This document shows positions 40,498 through 49,260 of a DNA stretch of 64,000 bases, piece by piece. This stretch comes from Gemmiger sp. An87 (GTDB lineage Bacteria > Bacillota > Clostridia > Oscillospirales > Ruminococcaceae), in assembly GCF_002159185.1 (NCBI RefSeq), contig NZ_NFHD01000017.1, positions 1-64,000 of the forward strand. Reading direction: 5' to 3'. The notes under the pieces are model-generated. The model saw only the letters and a list, made by a program, of their open reading frames with translations. It was not told where the DNA came from and ran no database searches. The stretch's first letter is position 1. Every line of letters begins with the position of its first letter. The position numbers and the translations under genes are program-made.

Positions 40498-41677
40498 AGT
40501 TCTTGATTCCTTTCTGAAGATCGTTCCAAACGGGGGAGATCGAGCGCAGGTAGGCCACCACATCGGTCACGGCCTGGATGATGTGCTCCATCTCCTCGGG
40601 GGTGTTTTCCGGGCTCAGGGTCAGGCGCAGCGAGCCGTGGGCCACCTCATGGGGCAGGCCGATGGCCAGCAGCACGTGACTGGGGTCCAGCGAACCGGAG
40701 GTGCAGGCCGAGCCGGAAGAAGCGCCGATGCCCTTCTGGTCCAGCAGCAACAGCAGCGACTCGCCCTCAATGCCCTCAAAGCAGAAGCTGGCACAGCCGG
40801 GCAGCCGGTGCTCCCGGTCGCCGGTGAGGGTGGAATGGGGAATTGCGGAAAGGCCCTCGATCAGCCGGTCCCGCAGCGCGGAAACCTTGGCGGTGTTGGT
40901 GTCCATCTCCCGCACGGCGTCCTGCAGAGCAGCCGCCATGCCGGCGATGGCAGGCAGGTCCTCGGTGCCGGCCCGCTTGCCCCGCTCCTGTGCGCCGCCC
41001 TCAATCAGGCTGGTGAGCGCCACACCCTTGCGGGCATACAGCGCGCCCACGCCCTTGGGGCCGTGGAACTTGTGGGCGGAAAGGCTGAGCATGTCGATGT
41101 TGTCTGCCTGTACGTCAATGGGCAGGTGGCCCACCGCCTGCACCGCGTCGGTGTGGAACAGCACGCCCTGTTCGCGGCAGAGGGCGCCGATGGCCCGAAT
41201 GGGCTGGATGGTGCCGATCTCATTGTTGGCGTACATCACGCTCACCAGCACCGTATCCGGCCGGATGGCGGCCTTCACGTCCTCGGGGCGGACGATGCCG
41301 TTTTCGTGAACGTCCAGATAGGTTACCTCAAAGCCCTGCTTTTCCAGCTTCTGTAGGGTATGCAGCACCGCATGGTGCTCAAATTTGGTGGAGATGATGT
41401 GCTTTTTGCCCTTGCGCTGACCAATGGCCGCGGCGGAAATCAGAGCCTGGTTGTCGGCCTCGCTGCCGCCGCCGGTGAAGATGATCTCCCGGGGCTCGCA
41501 GTTCAGAATCTCCGCGATGGCCTGACGGCTTTCGGCCAGCTGCACGGCGGCCAGCTGGCCGGGGGAGTGCAGGCTGGAGGGGTTTGCGTAGTTGTTTTCA
41601 ATCACGCCAAGCATGACCTCGGCGGCGTGGCGGCTCATCTTTGTGGTGGCCGCATTATCGGCGTAGATATAGCCCAT
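40484..41677 (-). CDS. nifS: Cysteine desulfurase
   Basis: PLP enzyme that removes sulfur from cysteine and passes it to NifU. The protein has 397 residues. The start is YIYADNAATTKMSRHAAEVM. The PLP lysine lies in LSLSAHKFHGPKGVGALY (about residue 203). The persulfide Cys is in the short loop SSGSACTSG (about residue 325), as in NifS/IscS group I enzymes. ATG 41677 follows AGGAGGAATACAA. It is in operon with nifU, downstream of the Rrf2 regulator gene but behind its own promoter. Confidence 0.96.
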   Translation of the reverse strand: MGYIYADNAATTKMSRHAAEVMLGVIENNYANPSSLHSPGQLAAVQLAESRQAIAEILNCEPREIIFTGGGSEADNQALISAAAIGQRKGKKHIISTKFEHHAVLHTLQKLEKQGFEVTYLDVHENGIVRPEDVKAAIRPDTVLVSVMYANNEIGTIQPIRAIGALCREQGVLFHTDAVQAVGHLPIDVQADNIDMLSLSAHKFHGPKGVGALYARKGVALTSLIEGGAQERGKRAGTEDLPAIAGMAAALQDAVREMDTNTAKVSALRDRLIEGLSAIPHSTLTGDREHRLPGCASFCFEGIEGESLLLLLDQKGIGASSGSACTSGSLDPSHVLLAIGLPHEVAHGSLRLTLSPENTPEEMEHIIQAVTDVVAYLRSISPVWNDLQKGIKNYVIQ

Positions 41678-41698
41678 TTGTATTCCTCCTGAATCAAA

Positions 41699-41716
41699 CT
41701 GCCGGATATCCGGCAG
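41699..41716 (-). promoter_or_regulatory. 18-bp perfect palindrome in the nifS leader
   Basis: CTGCCGGATATCCGGCAG lies between the nifS promoter and its ribosome binding site. It could be a repressor site (Rrf2 is the neighbouring candidate) or an mRNA hairpin with an ATAT loop. Confidence 0.5.
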
Positions 41717-41763
41717 GAAACGCTGTAGCAGGGTGAGAAGTTAATTCCCATCGTTGCAATAGG

Positions 41764-41792
41764 ATAATAACATAAAAAACCAAGGAAGTCAA
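41764..41792 (-). promoter_or_regulatory. nifSU promoter
   Basis: Minus-strand TTGACT (41787-41792), 17-bp spacer, TATTAT (41764-41769). Confidence 0.65.
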
Positions 41793-41808
41793 TAGGAAAA
41801 AGAAAAAA

Positions 41809-41844
41809 TAAAAAAATTCTGCACAGCCTTTTGCAGCTGTGCAG
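41809..41844 (-). terminator. Terminator of the rrf2 gene
   Basis: A 10-bp stem (41818-41827 with 41835-41844) followed on the minus strand by a long T-rich run, 15 nt past the stop. Confidence 0.85.
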
Positions 41845-41859
41845 ATGTTCCCCGAAAGC

Positions 41860-42279
41860 TCAAACGGGAGGGAGCGTGCCGTCCAGCATATCCTGCAGGG
41901 TCACGCTCTGCAAAAAGTTTTCCACCAGCTGGTCCAGCCGCTGCCACAGGGGCAGGGTGGCACACTGGTCGGCACGAGGGCAGTCGCCGTCAGAGCATTC
42001 CCGGCAGTTCACCGGTGCAAGCCCGCCCTCGGCGGCCTTCAGAATTTCGCCCACGGTGTACTCCGCGGGGGAAAGGACCAGGCGGTAGCCGCCGGCCTTG
42101 CCGCGCCGGCTCTCCAGAAAACCGGCCTTGTTCAACAGCGCTACAATGGCTTCCAGGTACTTCATCGAGATGCCCTGCCGTTCGGCCACGCCGCCCAGAG
42201 CGACATATTCTTCCGGCGGGTTTTGCGCCAGATCCATCATAACGCGCAGAGCATAGCGCCCCTTGGTGGAGATCATCAT
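41860..42279 (-). CDS. Rrf2 family (IscR-like) transcriptional regulator
   Basis: Winged-helix regulator of 139 residues. The N-terminal MMISTKGRYALRVMMDLAQN and GVAERQGISMKYLEAIVALLNKAGFLESRRGKAGGYRL are diagnostic of Rrf2. The cluster-binding type cysteines are present in VNCRECSDGDCPRADQCAT (about residues 90-108), so it may sense Fe-S status. ATG 42279 is 9 nt after GAGGTG. It lies directly upstream of nifSU on the same strand, as in IscR-isc loci, but a strong terminator separates them. Confidence 0.92.
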   Translation of the reverse strand: MMISTKGRYALRVMMDLAQNPPEEYVALGGVAERQGISMKYLEAIVALLNKAGFLESRRGKAGGYRLVLSPAEYTVGEILKAAEGGLAPVNCRECSDGDCPRADQCATLPLWQRLDQLVENFLQSVTLQDMLDGTLPPV

Positions 42280-42285
42280 AAACAC

Positions 42286-42535
42286 AACACCTCATCACAG
42301 ATCGGTACGGCCCGTCCGCAGGCCGCGCACACACTTCAACATGGATATTGTCTGATATTTTCCCACAAAAATCAAGGGGTTACAAACAAAACGGTGAATC
42401 GTATGAATTGCGCGCCCGCTTCGGATAAAATTTGTGCAAATATCTCAGGAAAGACCGACTTTTTCTGCATGCAAAAGCAAGTTTATGCAGCGGCCCGGGC
42501 GCCAGACGGCCGAAAAATAAATTTTGGTTCCGGTC
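42286..42535. other. Divergent intergenic region between rrf2 and the RND operon
   Basis: No gene seen. The left part holds the probable rrf2 promoter on the minus strand (TTGATT, 17-bp spacer, GACAAT, about 42345-42373). The remainder before the RND promoter shows no further structure that I can support. Confidence 0.4.
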
Positions 42536-42596
42536 TTGCCTGGCATGAACCGTGGGTGTATACTGGTTTGGTGGACCGACCGACCGGTCGGTCGGT
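42536..42596 (+). promoter_or_regulatory. RND-tetR promoter with TetR-type palindromic operator
   Basis: TTGCCT (42536-42541), 17-bp spacer, TATACT (42559-42564). Directly downstream, 42575-42596 is a perfect 22-bp palindrome built from repeated CCGA/TCGG units (core GACCGGTC). Its position from about +4 to +26 would block transcription. The TetR encoded at the end of the operon is the obvious ligand-responsive repressor. Confidence 0.8.
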
Positions 42597-42662
42597 TTTG
42601 CGCTGCTGTGTATTTTTGCATGGCGGCTTCATTTTGCAAGATTCATTAAGGAGTAAGCAGCT

Positions 42663-45600
42663 ATGTCCAAATATTGCGTGAAAAAGCCGTTTACTGTGGT
42701 GGTGGCGGTGATCATGGTGATCGTGCTGGGCGTGATCAGTTTTACCAGCATGACCACGGATCTTCTTCCCGCCATGGAATTGCCCTATGTGATGGTGGTC
42801 ACCAGCTATCCCGGTGCCAGTCCGGAACGGGTGGAGGCGGCGGTGACTGCGCCGCTGGAGGCGGGCCTGGGCACCGTGAGCGGCGTGAAAAACGTGACCA
42901 GTACCTCCAGCGAGAACGTGAGCATGGTGGCCCTGGAGTTCGAGCAGGACACCAATATGGACAGCGCCATGGTGGCTCTGTCCACCGCGCTGGACCAGAT
43001 CAAGGGCGCACTGCCGGACACCGCCCAGAACCCCATGCTCATGCAGCTTTCGCCGGATATGCTCCCGGTGATGATCGCCAGCGTGGACATGGAGGATATG
43101 GATATCTACGAACTCACCGATTTTGTGGATTCCGACGTGATTTCCGGCTTTGAGCGGCTGGACGGTGTGGCCAGTGTGAGCGGTACCGGCATGGTGGAAA
43201 AGACCCTGCAGGTGACCCTGAATCAGGACAAGATCGACGAGGTGAATACTCAGGTTCTGGCCAGCGTGGACGACAAGTTGGCGGATGCAAAGCAGGAGCT
43301 GGACGATGCCCGGCAGAAGGTGGAAGACGGCTGCGCCGAGCTGGAAAACGGCAAGACTGCCCTGGAGGATAAGCAGGCCGAGACCGCCAGCCAGCTGGCG
43401 GAGGGCAGTGCCCAGCTGGATTCCGCCATTGCACAGGCCCAGGCTCTGGCCAGTCAGGAGGCTGCGCTCACCGCCAGCAAGACTGCGCTGGAAACGGAGA
43501 AGAAGGGCTATGAGGACGGCGCAAAGCAGATTGCCGACGGCCTGACCCAGATGGACGCAGGTCTGGCCCAGATGGATGACGGCATTGCAAAGATTGATGT
43601 TGCGGCGGCGGGGATTGACCAGCTGCTGGCCATGGGCCTGCCGGAGGATACCGCACTGAGTGATCTTGCAGCCATGCTGCCCACCCAGGAGTTGAAGGAT
43701 GCGGTGCAGGCGCTGATTGACCAGGGCATGACCACGCTGGCGGATCTGACGGCGGGCAAGGAGCAGCTGCTGGCGCAGAAGGATCAATTAACGGCTCAGC
43801 GGGATGAGCTGGCCGCCCAGCGGGAAGCGCTGGCAGCGCAGCAGACCCAGCTGCAGCAGAAGATGGACGAGCGGCTGCCCCAGATCGAGACCGAGCTGGC
43901 CAACCTGGAAACCGAACTGATGGCGGCAAAAATGATGAAGGAGGCCGCCCAGGAGGGCCTGGAAAAGGCCCAGGAGGCCTACAAGCAGCTGGAGAGCGGC
44001 AAGATCAGCGCTGCGGCAGGCTTCGGCAGCGGTCAGGCCCAGCTGGCGGCGGCGGAACAGTCGCTGGCCCAGGCTGAGGAGCAGATGGAGCAGGCACAGG
44101 AGCAGTTTGAGGACGCCCGCCAGCAGGCGCTGGAGCAGGCAGACCTCTCCACCCTGCTTACCAAGGATATGGTGAGCGGTCTGGTGATGGCCCAGAACTT
44201 CTCCATGCCCGCGGGTTATATCAAGGAGGGAGACGACTCCTACATTCTGCGCGTGGGCGATGCCTTCTCGGATCAGGAGAGTGTGGAGAACGCTCTGCTG
44301 ATGCACATCGACGGCGTGGGCGACATCCGTCTGAAGGATGTGGCGGACATCGCCATGACCGACAACAGCGCTGAGAGCTATGCCCGGGTGAACGGCAACA
44401 GCGCAGTGGTGCTGACCATTCAGAAGGGCTCCACCGCCTCCACCAGCGAGGTGTCCAAGGAGGCCAACCGGGCCATTGAGCAGCTGCAGGAAAAATATCC
44501 CGGCCTGCGCATCACTCCGCTGATGGACCAGGGCGATTACATTCAGATGACGGTGAGCAGCGTGCTGTCCAACCTGGCGTGGGGCGGTGTGCTGGCGGTC
44601 ATCGTGCTGGCCATCTTCCTGAAGGACTTCAAACCCACCCTGGTGGTGGCGCTGAGCATTCCCATCAGCCTGATGTTCGCGGTGGTGCTCATGTATTTCT
44701 CCGGCGTTACCCTGAACATGATCTCCCTGAGCGGTCTGGCTCTGGGCGTGGGCATGCTGGTGGATAACTCCATCGTTGTGATCGAAAATATCTACCGGAT
44801 GCGCAGCGAGGGAGTCCCGGCAGCCAAAGCGGCGGTGCGGGGCGCCAAGGAGGTGGCGGGCGCCATTGCAGCCTCCACCCTCACCACCATTTGTGTGTTC
44901 CTGCCCATCGTGTTTACCGAGGGCATCACCCGCCAGCTGTTCACCGATATGGGCCTGACCATTGCCTATTCTCTGGTGGCCAGCCTGCTGGTAGCCCTTA
45001 CCCTGGTGCCTGCCCTCAGCAGCACCCTGCTGAAAACCGCCAGCGAGAAGCGTCATCCCTGGTTCGAGAGCATGGTGAACGGCTATGCCCGGGCGCTGCG
45101 GTTCTGCTTGCGGCACAAGGCGCTGCCGCTGGGCCTGGCAGCGGTGCTGCTGGGTGTGGCTGTGTGGCAGACTGCCCGCATGGGCATGGAGTTTATGCCC
45201 TCCATGGGCGGCAACCAGGTAAGCGCCACGCTCACCCTGCCCCAGGATACCAAGCGCCAGGATGCCTACGAAATGGCCGATCAGGCTATGGAGACCATGC
45301 TGCAGGTTCCCGGTGTGGAAACCGTGGGCGCCATGGACGGCGGCAGCACCGCCAGTCTGCTGGGTATGGGCGGCACCAGTTCCAGCACAGTGGACAGCAT
45401 GAGCTTCTATCTGCTGCTCAGCGAGGAAGGCGCGAAAAACAGCCAGGCGCTGGCGGACCAGATGACTCAGAACGTACAGGAGCAGCTGCCCGGCTGTGAG
45501 CTGTCGGTGTCCACCTCCAATATGGACATGTCGGTTCTGGGCGGCAGCGGCATGGAGATCGTCATTCAGGGCCGTGATCTGGATACTCTGCAGTCCATCA

Positions 45601-46667
45601 GTCAGGATATGATGGACCTGCTGGGCCAGGTGGAGGGCTTCACTGAGATCAGCAACGGCCAGGAGGACGGCGCACCGCAGATCCGGGTGACCGTGGACAA
45701 GGACAAGGCCATGCAGTACGGTCTGACTGTGGCTCAGGTTTACAGCGAGCTTTCCGCTGCACTCACCACCGAGACCACCTCCACCACCCTCACCGTGGGG
45801 CAGGATGACTACGACGTGGTGATCGTGGACGAGCGGGACGCGTTGACCCGGGAGAATCTGCTGGATTATCCCTTCACCGTGCAGGTGCAGGGCGAGAACG
45901 GTGAGACCGAGGAGGAAACCCATACCCTGGGCGAGTTTGCCACAGTGCAGACCGATGCCAGCCTGGCCTCCATCAGCCGTGACAATCAGCAGCGCTATAT
46001 GACCGTAACCGCTGTTACCGAAGAGGGCTATAACACCACCCTGCTCAGCCGTCAGGTGGAGCAGCTGCTGGCGGACTACCAGGCCCCGGAGGGCTATACC
46101 ATTCAGATCAGCGGTGAGGTGGAAACCATCCAGAACGCCATGGTGGACCTGGTGAAGATGATCGCCCTGGCGCTGGTGTTCATTTATCTGATTATGGTGG
46201 CTCAGTTCCAGAGCCTGCTCAGTCCCTTTATTGTTATGTTTACCATCCCGCTGGCCTTTACCGGCGGCCTGCTGGCACTGTGGATCAGCGGCCAGCAGCT
46301 CTCGGTGATTGCAATGCTGGGCTTTTTGATTCTGGCGGGCGTTGTGGTGAACAACGGCATCGTATTTGTGGACTATGCCAACCAGCTGCGTCTGGCCGGT
46401 ATGGAAAAGCGGGACGCGCTGGTGCTCACCGGCCGCCGCCGTATCCGTCCTATCCTGATGACCGCCCTGACCACCATCCTGGCCATGAGCACCATGGTGT
46501 TCTCCCAGGACATGGGCGCAGAAATGAGCCGTGCTATGGCCATCGTGACCATCGGCGGTCTGGCCTATGCCACCCTGCTTACGCTGTTTGTGGTGCCGGT
46601 GCTGTATGACCTGCTGTTCCGCAAGGAGCTGAAAAAGGTGGACCTGGGAGAGGAGGATGAGGAATGA
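42663..46667 (+). CDS. RND superfamily efflux transporter with built-in coiled-coil domain
   Basis: AcrB/HAE1-like proton-driven exporter of 1,334 residues. Helix 1 (about 10-30) and the porter start PAMELPYVMVVTSYPGASPERVEAAVTAPLE are canonical. LAWGGVLAVIVLAIFLKDFKPTLVVALSIPISLMFAVVLMYFSGVTLNMISLSGLALGVGMLVDNSIVVIENI contains the proton-relay region. A second half of the same plan ends near 1,320. Residues about 200-495 are a heptad-rich coiled coil inserted in the first porter domain. Without it the length is about 1,040, the normal RND size. No adaptor or outer-membrane gene is nearby. ATG 42663 follows AAGGAG. Confidence 0.92.
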   Translation: MSKYCVKKPFTVVVAVIMVIVLGVISFTSMTTDLLPAMELPYVMVVTSYPGASPERVEAAVTAPLEAGLGTVSGVKNVTSTSSENVSMVALEFEQDTNMDSAMVALSTALDQIKGALPDTAQNPMLMQLSPDMLPVMIASVDMEDMDIYELTDFVDSDVISGFERLDGVASVSGTGMVEKTLQVTLNQDKIDEVNTQVLASVDDKLADAKQELDDARQKVEDGCAELENGKTALEDKQAETASQLAEGSAQLDSAIAQAQALASQEAALTASKTALETEKKGYEDGAKQIADGLTQMDAGLAQMDDGIAKIDVAAAGIDQLLAMGLPEDTALSDLAAMLPTQELKDAVQALIDQGMTTLADLTAGKEQLLAQKDQLTAQRDELAAQREALAAQQTQLQQKMDERLPQIETELANLETELMAAKMMKEAAQEGLEKAQEAYKQLESGKISAAAGFGSGQAQLAAAEQSLAQAEEQMEQAQEQFEDARQQALEQADLSTLLTKDMVSGLVMAQNFSMPAGYIKEGDDSYILRVGDAFSDQESVENALLMHIDGVGDIRLKDVADIAMTDNSAESYARVNGNSAVVLTIQKGSTASTSEVSKEANRAIEQLQEKYPGLRITPLMDQGDYIQMTVSSVLSNLAWGGVLAVIVLAIFLKDFKPTLVVALSIPISLMFAVVLMYFSGVTLNMISLSGLALGVGMLVDNSIVVIENIYRMRSEGVPAAKAAVRGAKEVAGAIAASTLTTICVFLPIVFTEGITRQLFTDMGLTIAYSLVASLLVALTLVPALSSTLLKTASEKRHPWFESMVNGYARALRFCLRHKALPLGLAAVLLGVAVWQTARMGMEFMPSMGGNQVSATLTLPQDTKRQDAYEMADQAMETMLQVPGVETVGAMDGGSTASLLGMGGTSSSTVDSMSFYLLLSEEGAKNSQALADQMTQNVQEQLPGCELSVSTSNMDMSVLGGSGMEIVIQGRDLDTLQSISQDMMDLLGQVEGFTEISNGQEDGAPQIRVTVDKDKAMQYGLTVAQVYSELSAALTTETTSTTLTVGQDDYDVVIVDERDALTRENLLDYPFTVQVQGENGETEEETHTLGEFATVQTDASLASISRDNQQRYMTVTAVTEEGYNTTLLSRQVEQLLADYQAPEGYTIQISGEVETIQNAMVDLVKMIALALVFIYLIMVAQFQSLLSPFIVMFTIPLAFTGGLLALWISGQQLSVIAMLGFLILAGVVVNNGIVFVDYANQLRLAGMEKRDALVLTGRRRIRPILMTALTTILAMSTMVFSQDMGAEMSRAMAIVTIGGLAYATLLTLFVVPVLYDLLFRKELKKVDLGEEDEE

Positions 46668-47254
46668 GCGAGCAAACGAGGGAAAAAATCTTCCGGGGTG
46701 TGCTGAGCCTTGCTCAGCAGGGCGTGCCCATGTATGAGGTAAAGGTGCAGGCCATTGCCACCGCGGCAGGCCTGGGCAAGGGAACGCTGTATGAATACTT
46801 CTCCTCCAAGGAAGAGATCCTGGCGGCGACCATGCTCTGGTGCATGGAGCGGGAGCTGAATGCTCTGGAGGAGCAGTTGGCCTCCAGCGCTTCCTTTGAG
46901 GAACAGCTGGAAAGCGCCCAGCGTTTTGTGGTGAAGATGCTGCTGGAACGGGGCAGCAGCTACCGGGTGATTGCAGCCGCGCTCACCGCGCCTCAGGCTG
47001 AGCAGGAACTGCCCGTTCAGGCACGCCAGCCTATGGAACAGTGCAAGGAACGGCTGACTGCGCTGATTCAGCAGGTAATCGACACCGGCCGCCGGGAAGG
47101 CCGGATCTCGCCCTCCAGCAGCGATGAATACTGCCGCTATGTACTCAAGGCGGCACTGCTCAGTGTTTGTGCGGCCCAGAGCTGCGAGGGAGAGGCGGGC
47201 CTGAACCGGAGCGGAGCACATGTGCGCGCCATGATCTGCAAGGCGCTCGCGTGA
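46664..47254 (+). CDS. TetR/AcrR family transcriptional regulator
   Basis: Regulator of 196 residues. The N-terminal helix-turn-helix (REKIFRGVLSLAQQGVPMYEVKVQAIATAAGLGKGTLYEYFSSKEEILAATM, residues about 5-55) is typical of TetR. The C-terminal helices vary and presumably bind an exported compound. Its start overlaps the RND stop by 4 nt, so repressor and pump are made together. The palindrome at 42575-42596 is the likely operator, giving a simple feedback loop. Confidence 0.9.
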   Translation: MSEQTREKIFRGVLSLAQQGVPMYEVKVQAIATAAGLGKGTLYEYFSSKEEILAATMLWCMERELNALEEQLASSASFEEQLESAQRFVVKMLLERGSSYRVIAAALTAPQAEQELPVQARQPMEQCKERLTALIQQVIDTGRREGRISPSSSDEYCRYVLKAALLSVCAAQSCEGEAGLNRSGAHVRAMICKALA

Positions 47255-47257
47255 AGA

Positions 47258-47293
47258 AAAAGCCGCCGGGTTGAAACGACCTGGCGGCTTTTT
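47258..47293 (+). terminator. Terminator of the RND-tetR operon
   Basis: A 12-bp stem with one wobble and A/T runs on both sides, beginning 4 nt after the tetR stop. Confidence 0.85.
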
Positions 47294-47325
47294 GCAGCAA
47301 TTTGAAACAGAGAACGGGGATGTCC

Positions 47326-47354
47326 TTGACACAGCAGGGAAGAACTCGTATCAT
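47326..47354 (+). promoter_or_regulatory. Promoter of the cation exchanger gene
   Basis: TTGACA (47326-47331), 17-bp spacer, TATCAT (47349-47354). Confidence 0.7.
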
Positions 47355-47428
47355 GAGAATCGGTTCGTGTCGTTCTGGCACAATTCATTTCGGCTTTGTG
47401 GAGAATACAAAGAGAAAGAGAAAACAAG

Positions 47429-48352
47429 ATGTTAGTGAATATTGTGATCCTGCTGGTGGGCTTTGCCCTGCTGGTCAAAGGCGCAGATGCGTTTGTGGAT
47501 GGCTCCTCCGGCATTGCCCGCCTGCTGCGGGTTCCGTCGGTGGTGATCGGCCTGACCATCGTGGCCATGGGTACCAGTCTGCCGGAGGCTTCGGTGAGCA
47601 TTACCGCCGGCCTGGCGGGCAGCAACGGCCTGAGCCTGGGCAACGTAATCGGTTCCAACCTGTTCAATCTGCTGGTGGTAGCTGGTGGCTGCGCTCTGAT
47701 TTTGGCCTTCGGCATTGAGCGGCAGCTCATCGTGCGGGACTTCCCGGTCTGCGTGGGGGCGTCCGCTCTGCTGGTGCTCTTCCTGCTGGACGGTGTGCTT
47801 CAGCGCTGGGAGGGCCTGATCCTGCTGGCCTGCATGGTGCTGTATATGGTCTGGACCGTGCGTGCAGCCATGAACGACCGCACCGAGGAGGACGCAGGGG
47901 AGAAGCCCTCTGTGGTCAAATGCCTCCTGTTTGTGGTGGTTGGCATCGTGGCCATCATCTGGGGCGGTGATCTGGTGGTGGACAGCGCCAGCGCCATCGC
48001 TGCAGCCCTGGGCCTGAGCGAGACTCTGATCGGCCTGACCATTGTGGCGGTGGGCACCAGCCTGCCGGAGCTGGCCACCAGCATCGTGGCTGCCCGCAAG
48101 GGCGAAAGCGGCCTGGCACTGGGCAACGCCATCGGGTCCAGCACCTTCAATATCCTGTTTATCCTGGGCGCTTCCAGTGCGCTGACCGCCATCGAAAGCT
48201 CCGCCGAGGTGTTCACCGACGCGGTGGTGCTGCTGGTGGTTACGGCAGTCATGTGCCTGTGGTGCTGGCTGCAGGGCCGGATGAGCCGGCTGATGGGCGG
48301 CATCGGCATTCTGGTTTATGTGGGCTACATCGTGTATGTGGTTCTGCGCTGA
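47429..48352 (+). CDS. Calcium/sodium antiporter (CaCA, YrbG-like)
   Basis: Cation exchanger of 307 residues with ten expected helices in two inverted halves. Each half has an alpha-repeat: IGLTIVAMGTSLPEASVSITAGLAGSNGLSLGNVIGSNLFNLL (about 41-83) and IGLTIVAVGTSLPELATSIVAARKGESGLALGNAIGSSTFNILFILG (about 207-253). The GTSxPE and GNxxGS motifs provide the ion-binding Glu residues. This is the YrbG/CaxA type that exports Ca2+ against Na+ (or H+). ATG 47429 is preceded by a purine-rich but weak ribosome binding site. Confidence 0.92.
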   Translation: MLVNIVILLVGFALLVKGADAFVDGSSGIARLLRVPSVVIGLTIVAMGTSLPEASVSITAGLAGSNGLSLGNVIGSNLFNLLVVAGGCALILAFGIERQLIVRDFPVCVGASALLVLFLLDGVLQRWEGLILLACMVLYMVWTVRAAMNDRTEEDAGEKPSVVKCLLFVVVGIVAIIWGGDLVVDSASAIAAALGLSETLIGLTIVAVGTSLPELATSIVAARKGESGLALGNAIGSSTFNILFILGASSALTAIESSAEVFTDAVVLLVVTAVMCLWCWLQGRMSRLMGGIGILVYVGYIVYVVLR

Positions 48353-48376
48353 ACAGCCGGGAACAAAGCAAATGGT

Positions 48377-48416
48377 AAAGGTGCGGCGGGCAAAGCAGGC
48401 CTGCCGCACCTTTTTT
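48377..48416 (+). terminator. Terminator after the cation exchanger gene
   Basis: GGTGCGGC/GCCGCACC arms with further internal pairing, followed by TTTTTT. Confidence 0.8.
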
Positions 48417-48455
48417 GCGCAAAAACAGACGATATCCCGGCGGATTTGGGCATAC

Positions 48456-48484
48456 TTGCCAAACTCCGGGGGCTTCCTTATAAT
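48456..48484 (+). promoter_or_regulatory. Promoter of the LytTR/histidine kinase operon
   Basis: TTGCCA (48456-48461), 17-bp spacer, TATAAT (48479-48484). The leader is about 55 nt. Confidence 0.7.
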
Positions 48485-48546
48485 AAGTAATGAAAAGCAA
48501 TCGGTAAAACTTGCGGAATCTGAAAACGGAAAGGACGGCACAATGA

Positions 48547-49260
48547 ATGATGATCAGCGTTGCGATCGTGGAGGATGAGGCGGCCTATGCGGCACAGCTG
48601 CGGGAGTTCCTGGTGCGCTATTCTCAGGAGAGCGGGCAGGAGTTCGAGATCAGCATCTTTTCCGACGGAGACGAGATTGTGGAGGGCTACAAGGCCCAGT
48701 ATGATCTGATCCTGCTGGATGTGGAAATGAAATTCATGGACGGCATGACCGCTGCCGAGGAGATCCGCCGGGTGGACCCGGAGGTGGTGATCATCTTCAT
48801 CACCAACATGGCCCAGTATGCCATCCGAGGATATGCGGTGGACGCCATGGACTATGTGCTCAAGCCGGTGAGCTATTTTGCCTTCTCCCAGCGGCTGAGC
48901 CGGGCCATTCAGCGGATGAAAAAACGCGCCCGCCGTTACATGACCATCAGCATCAAGGGTGGGGCACAGAAGCTGGACATCGACAAGATCTATTATGTGG
49001 AGAGCCAGGGTCATAACCTGATCTTCCACACCGAGCAGGGCGACCATGTGACCAGCGGAACCATGAAGGACGTGGAAGGCAAGCTGGAGCCGTTGAACTT
49101 CTTCCGCTGCAACAAGGGCTATCTGGTGAATCTGGAGCATGTGGATGGCGTGCAGGGTGGCTGTGCTCTGGTGGGCGGCAAGGAGCTGCTGATCAGCCGG
49201 GGCCGCAAGAATGATTTCATGGAAGCGCTGGCCAATTACGTGGGTGAGGTGATTAAGTGA
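48547..49260 (+). CDS. LytTR-type response regulator (AgrA/LytR family)
   Basis: Response regulator of 237 residues. The receiver domain (about 1-120) has the acidic pair in IVEDE, the phospho-acceptor Asp in LILLDVEM (about residue 58), and the Lys in MDYVLKPVS (about residue 106). The LytTR DNA-binding domain (about 140-235) shows KLDIDKIYYVESQGHNLIFHTEQG and FFRCNKGYLVNLEHVDG. ATG 48547 or the adjacent ATG 48550 may be used; GGAAAGGA lies upstream. It overlaps the kinase gene by 4 nt. Confidence 0.93.
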   Translation: MMISVAIVEDEAAYAAQLREFLVRYSQESGQEFEISIFSDGDEIVEGYKAQYDLILLDVEMKFMDGMTAAEEIRRVDPEVVIIFITNMAQYAIRGYAVDAMDYVLKPVSYFAFSQRLSRAIQRMKKRARRYMTISIKGGAQKLDIDKIYYVESQGHNLIFHTEQGDHVTSGTMKDVEGKLEPLNFFRCNKGYLVNLEHVDGVQGGCALVGGKELLISRGRKNDFMEALANYVGEVIK

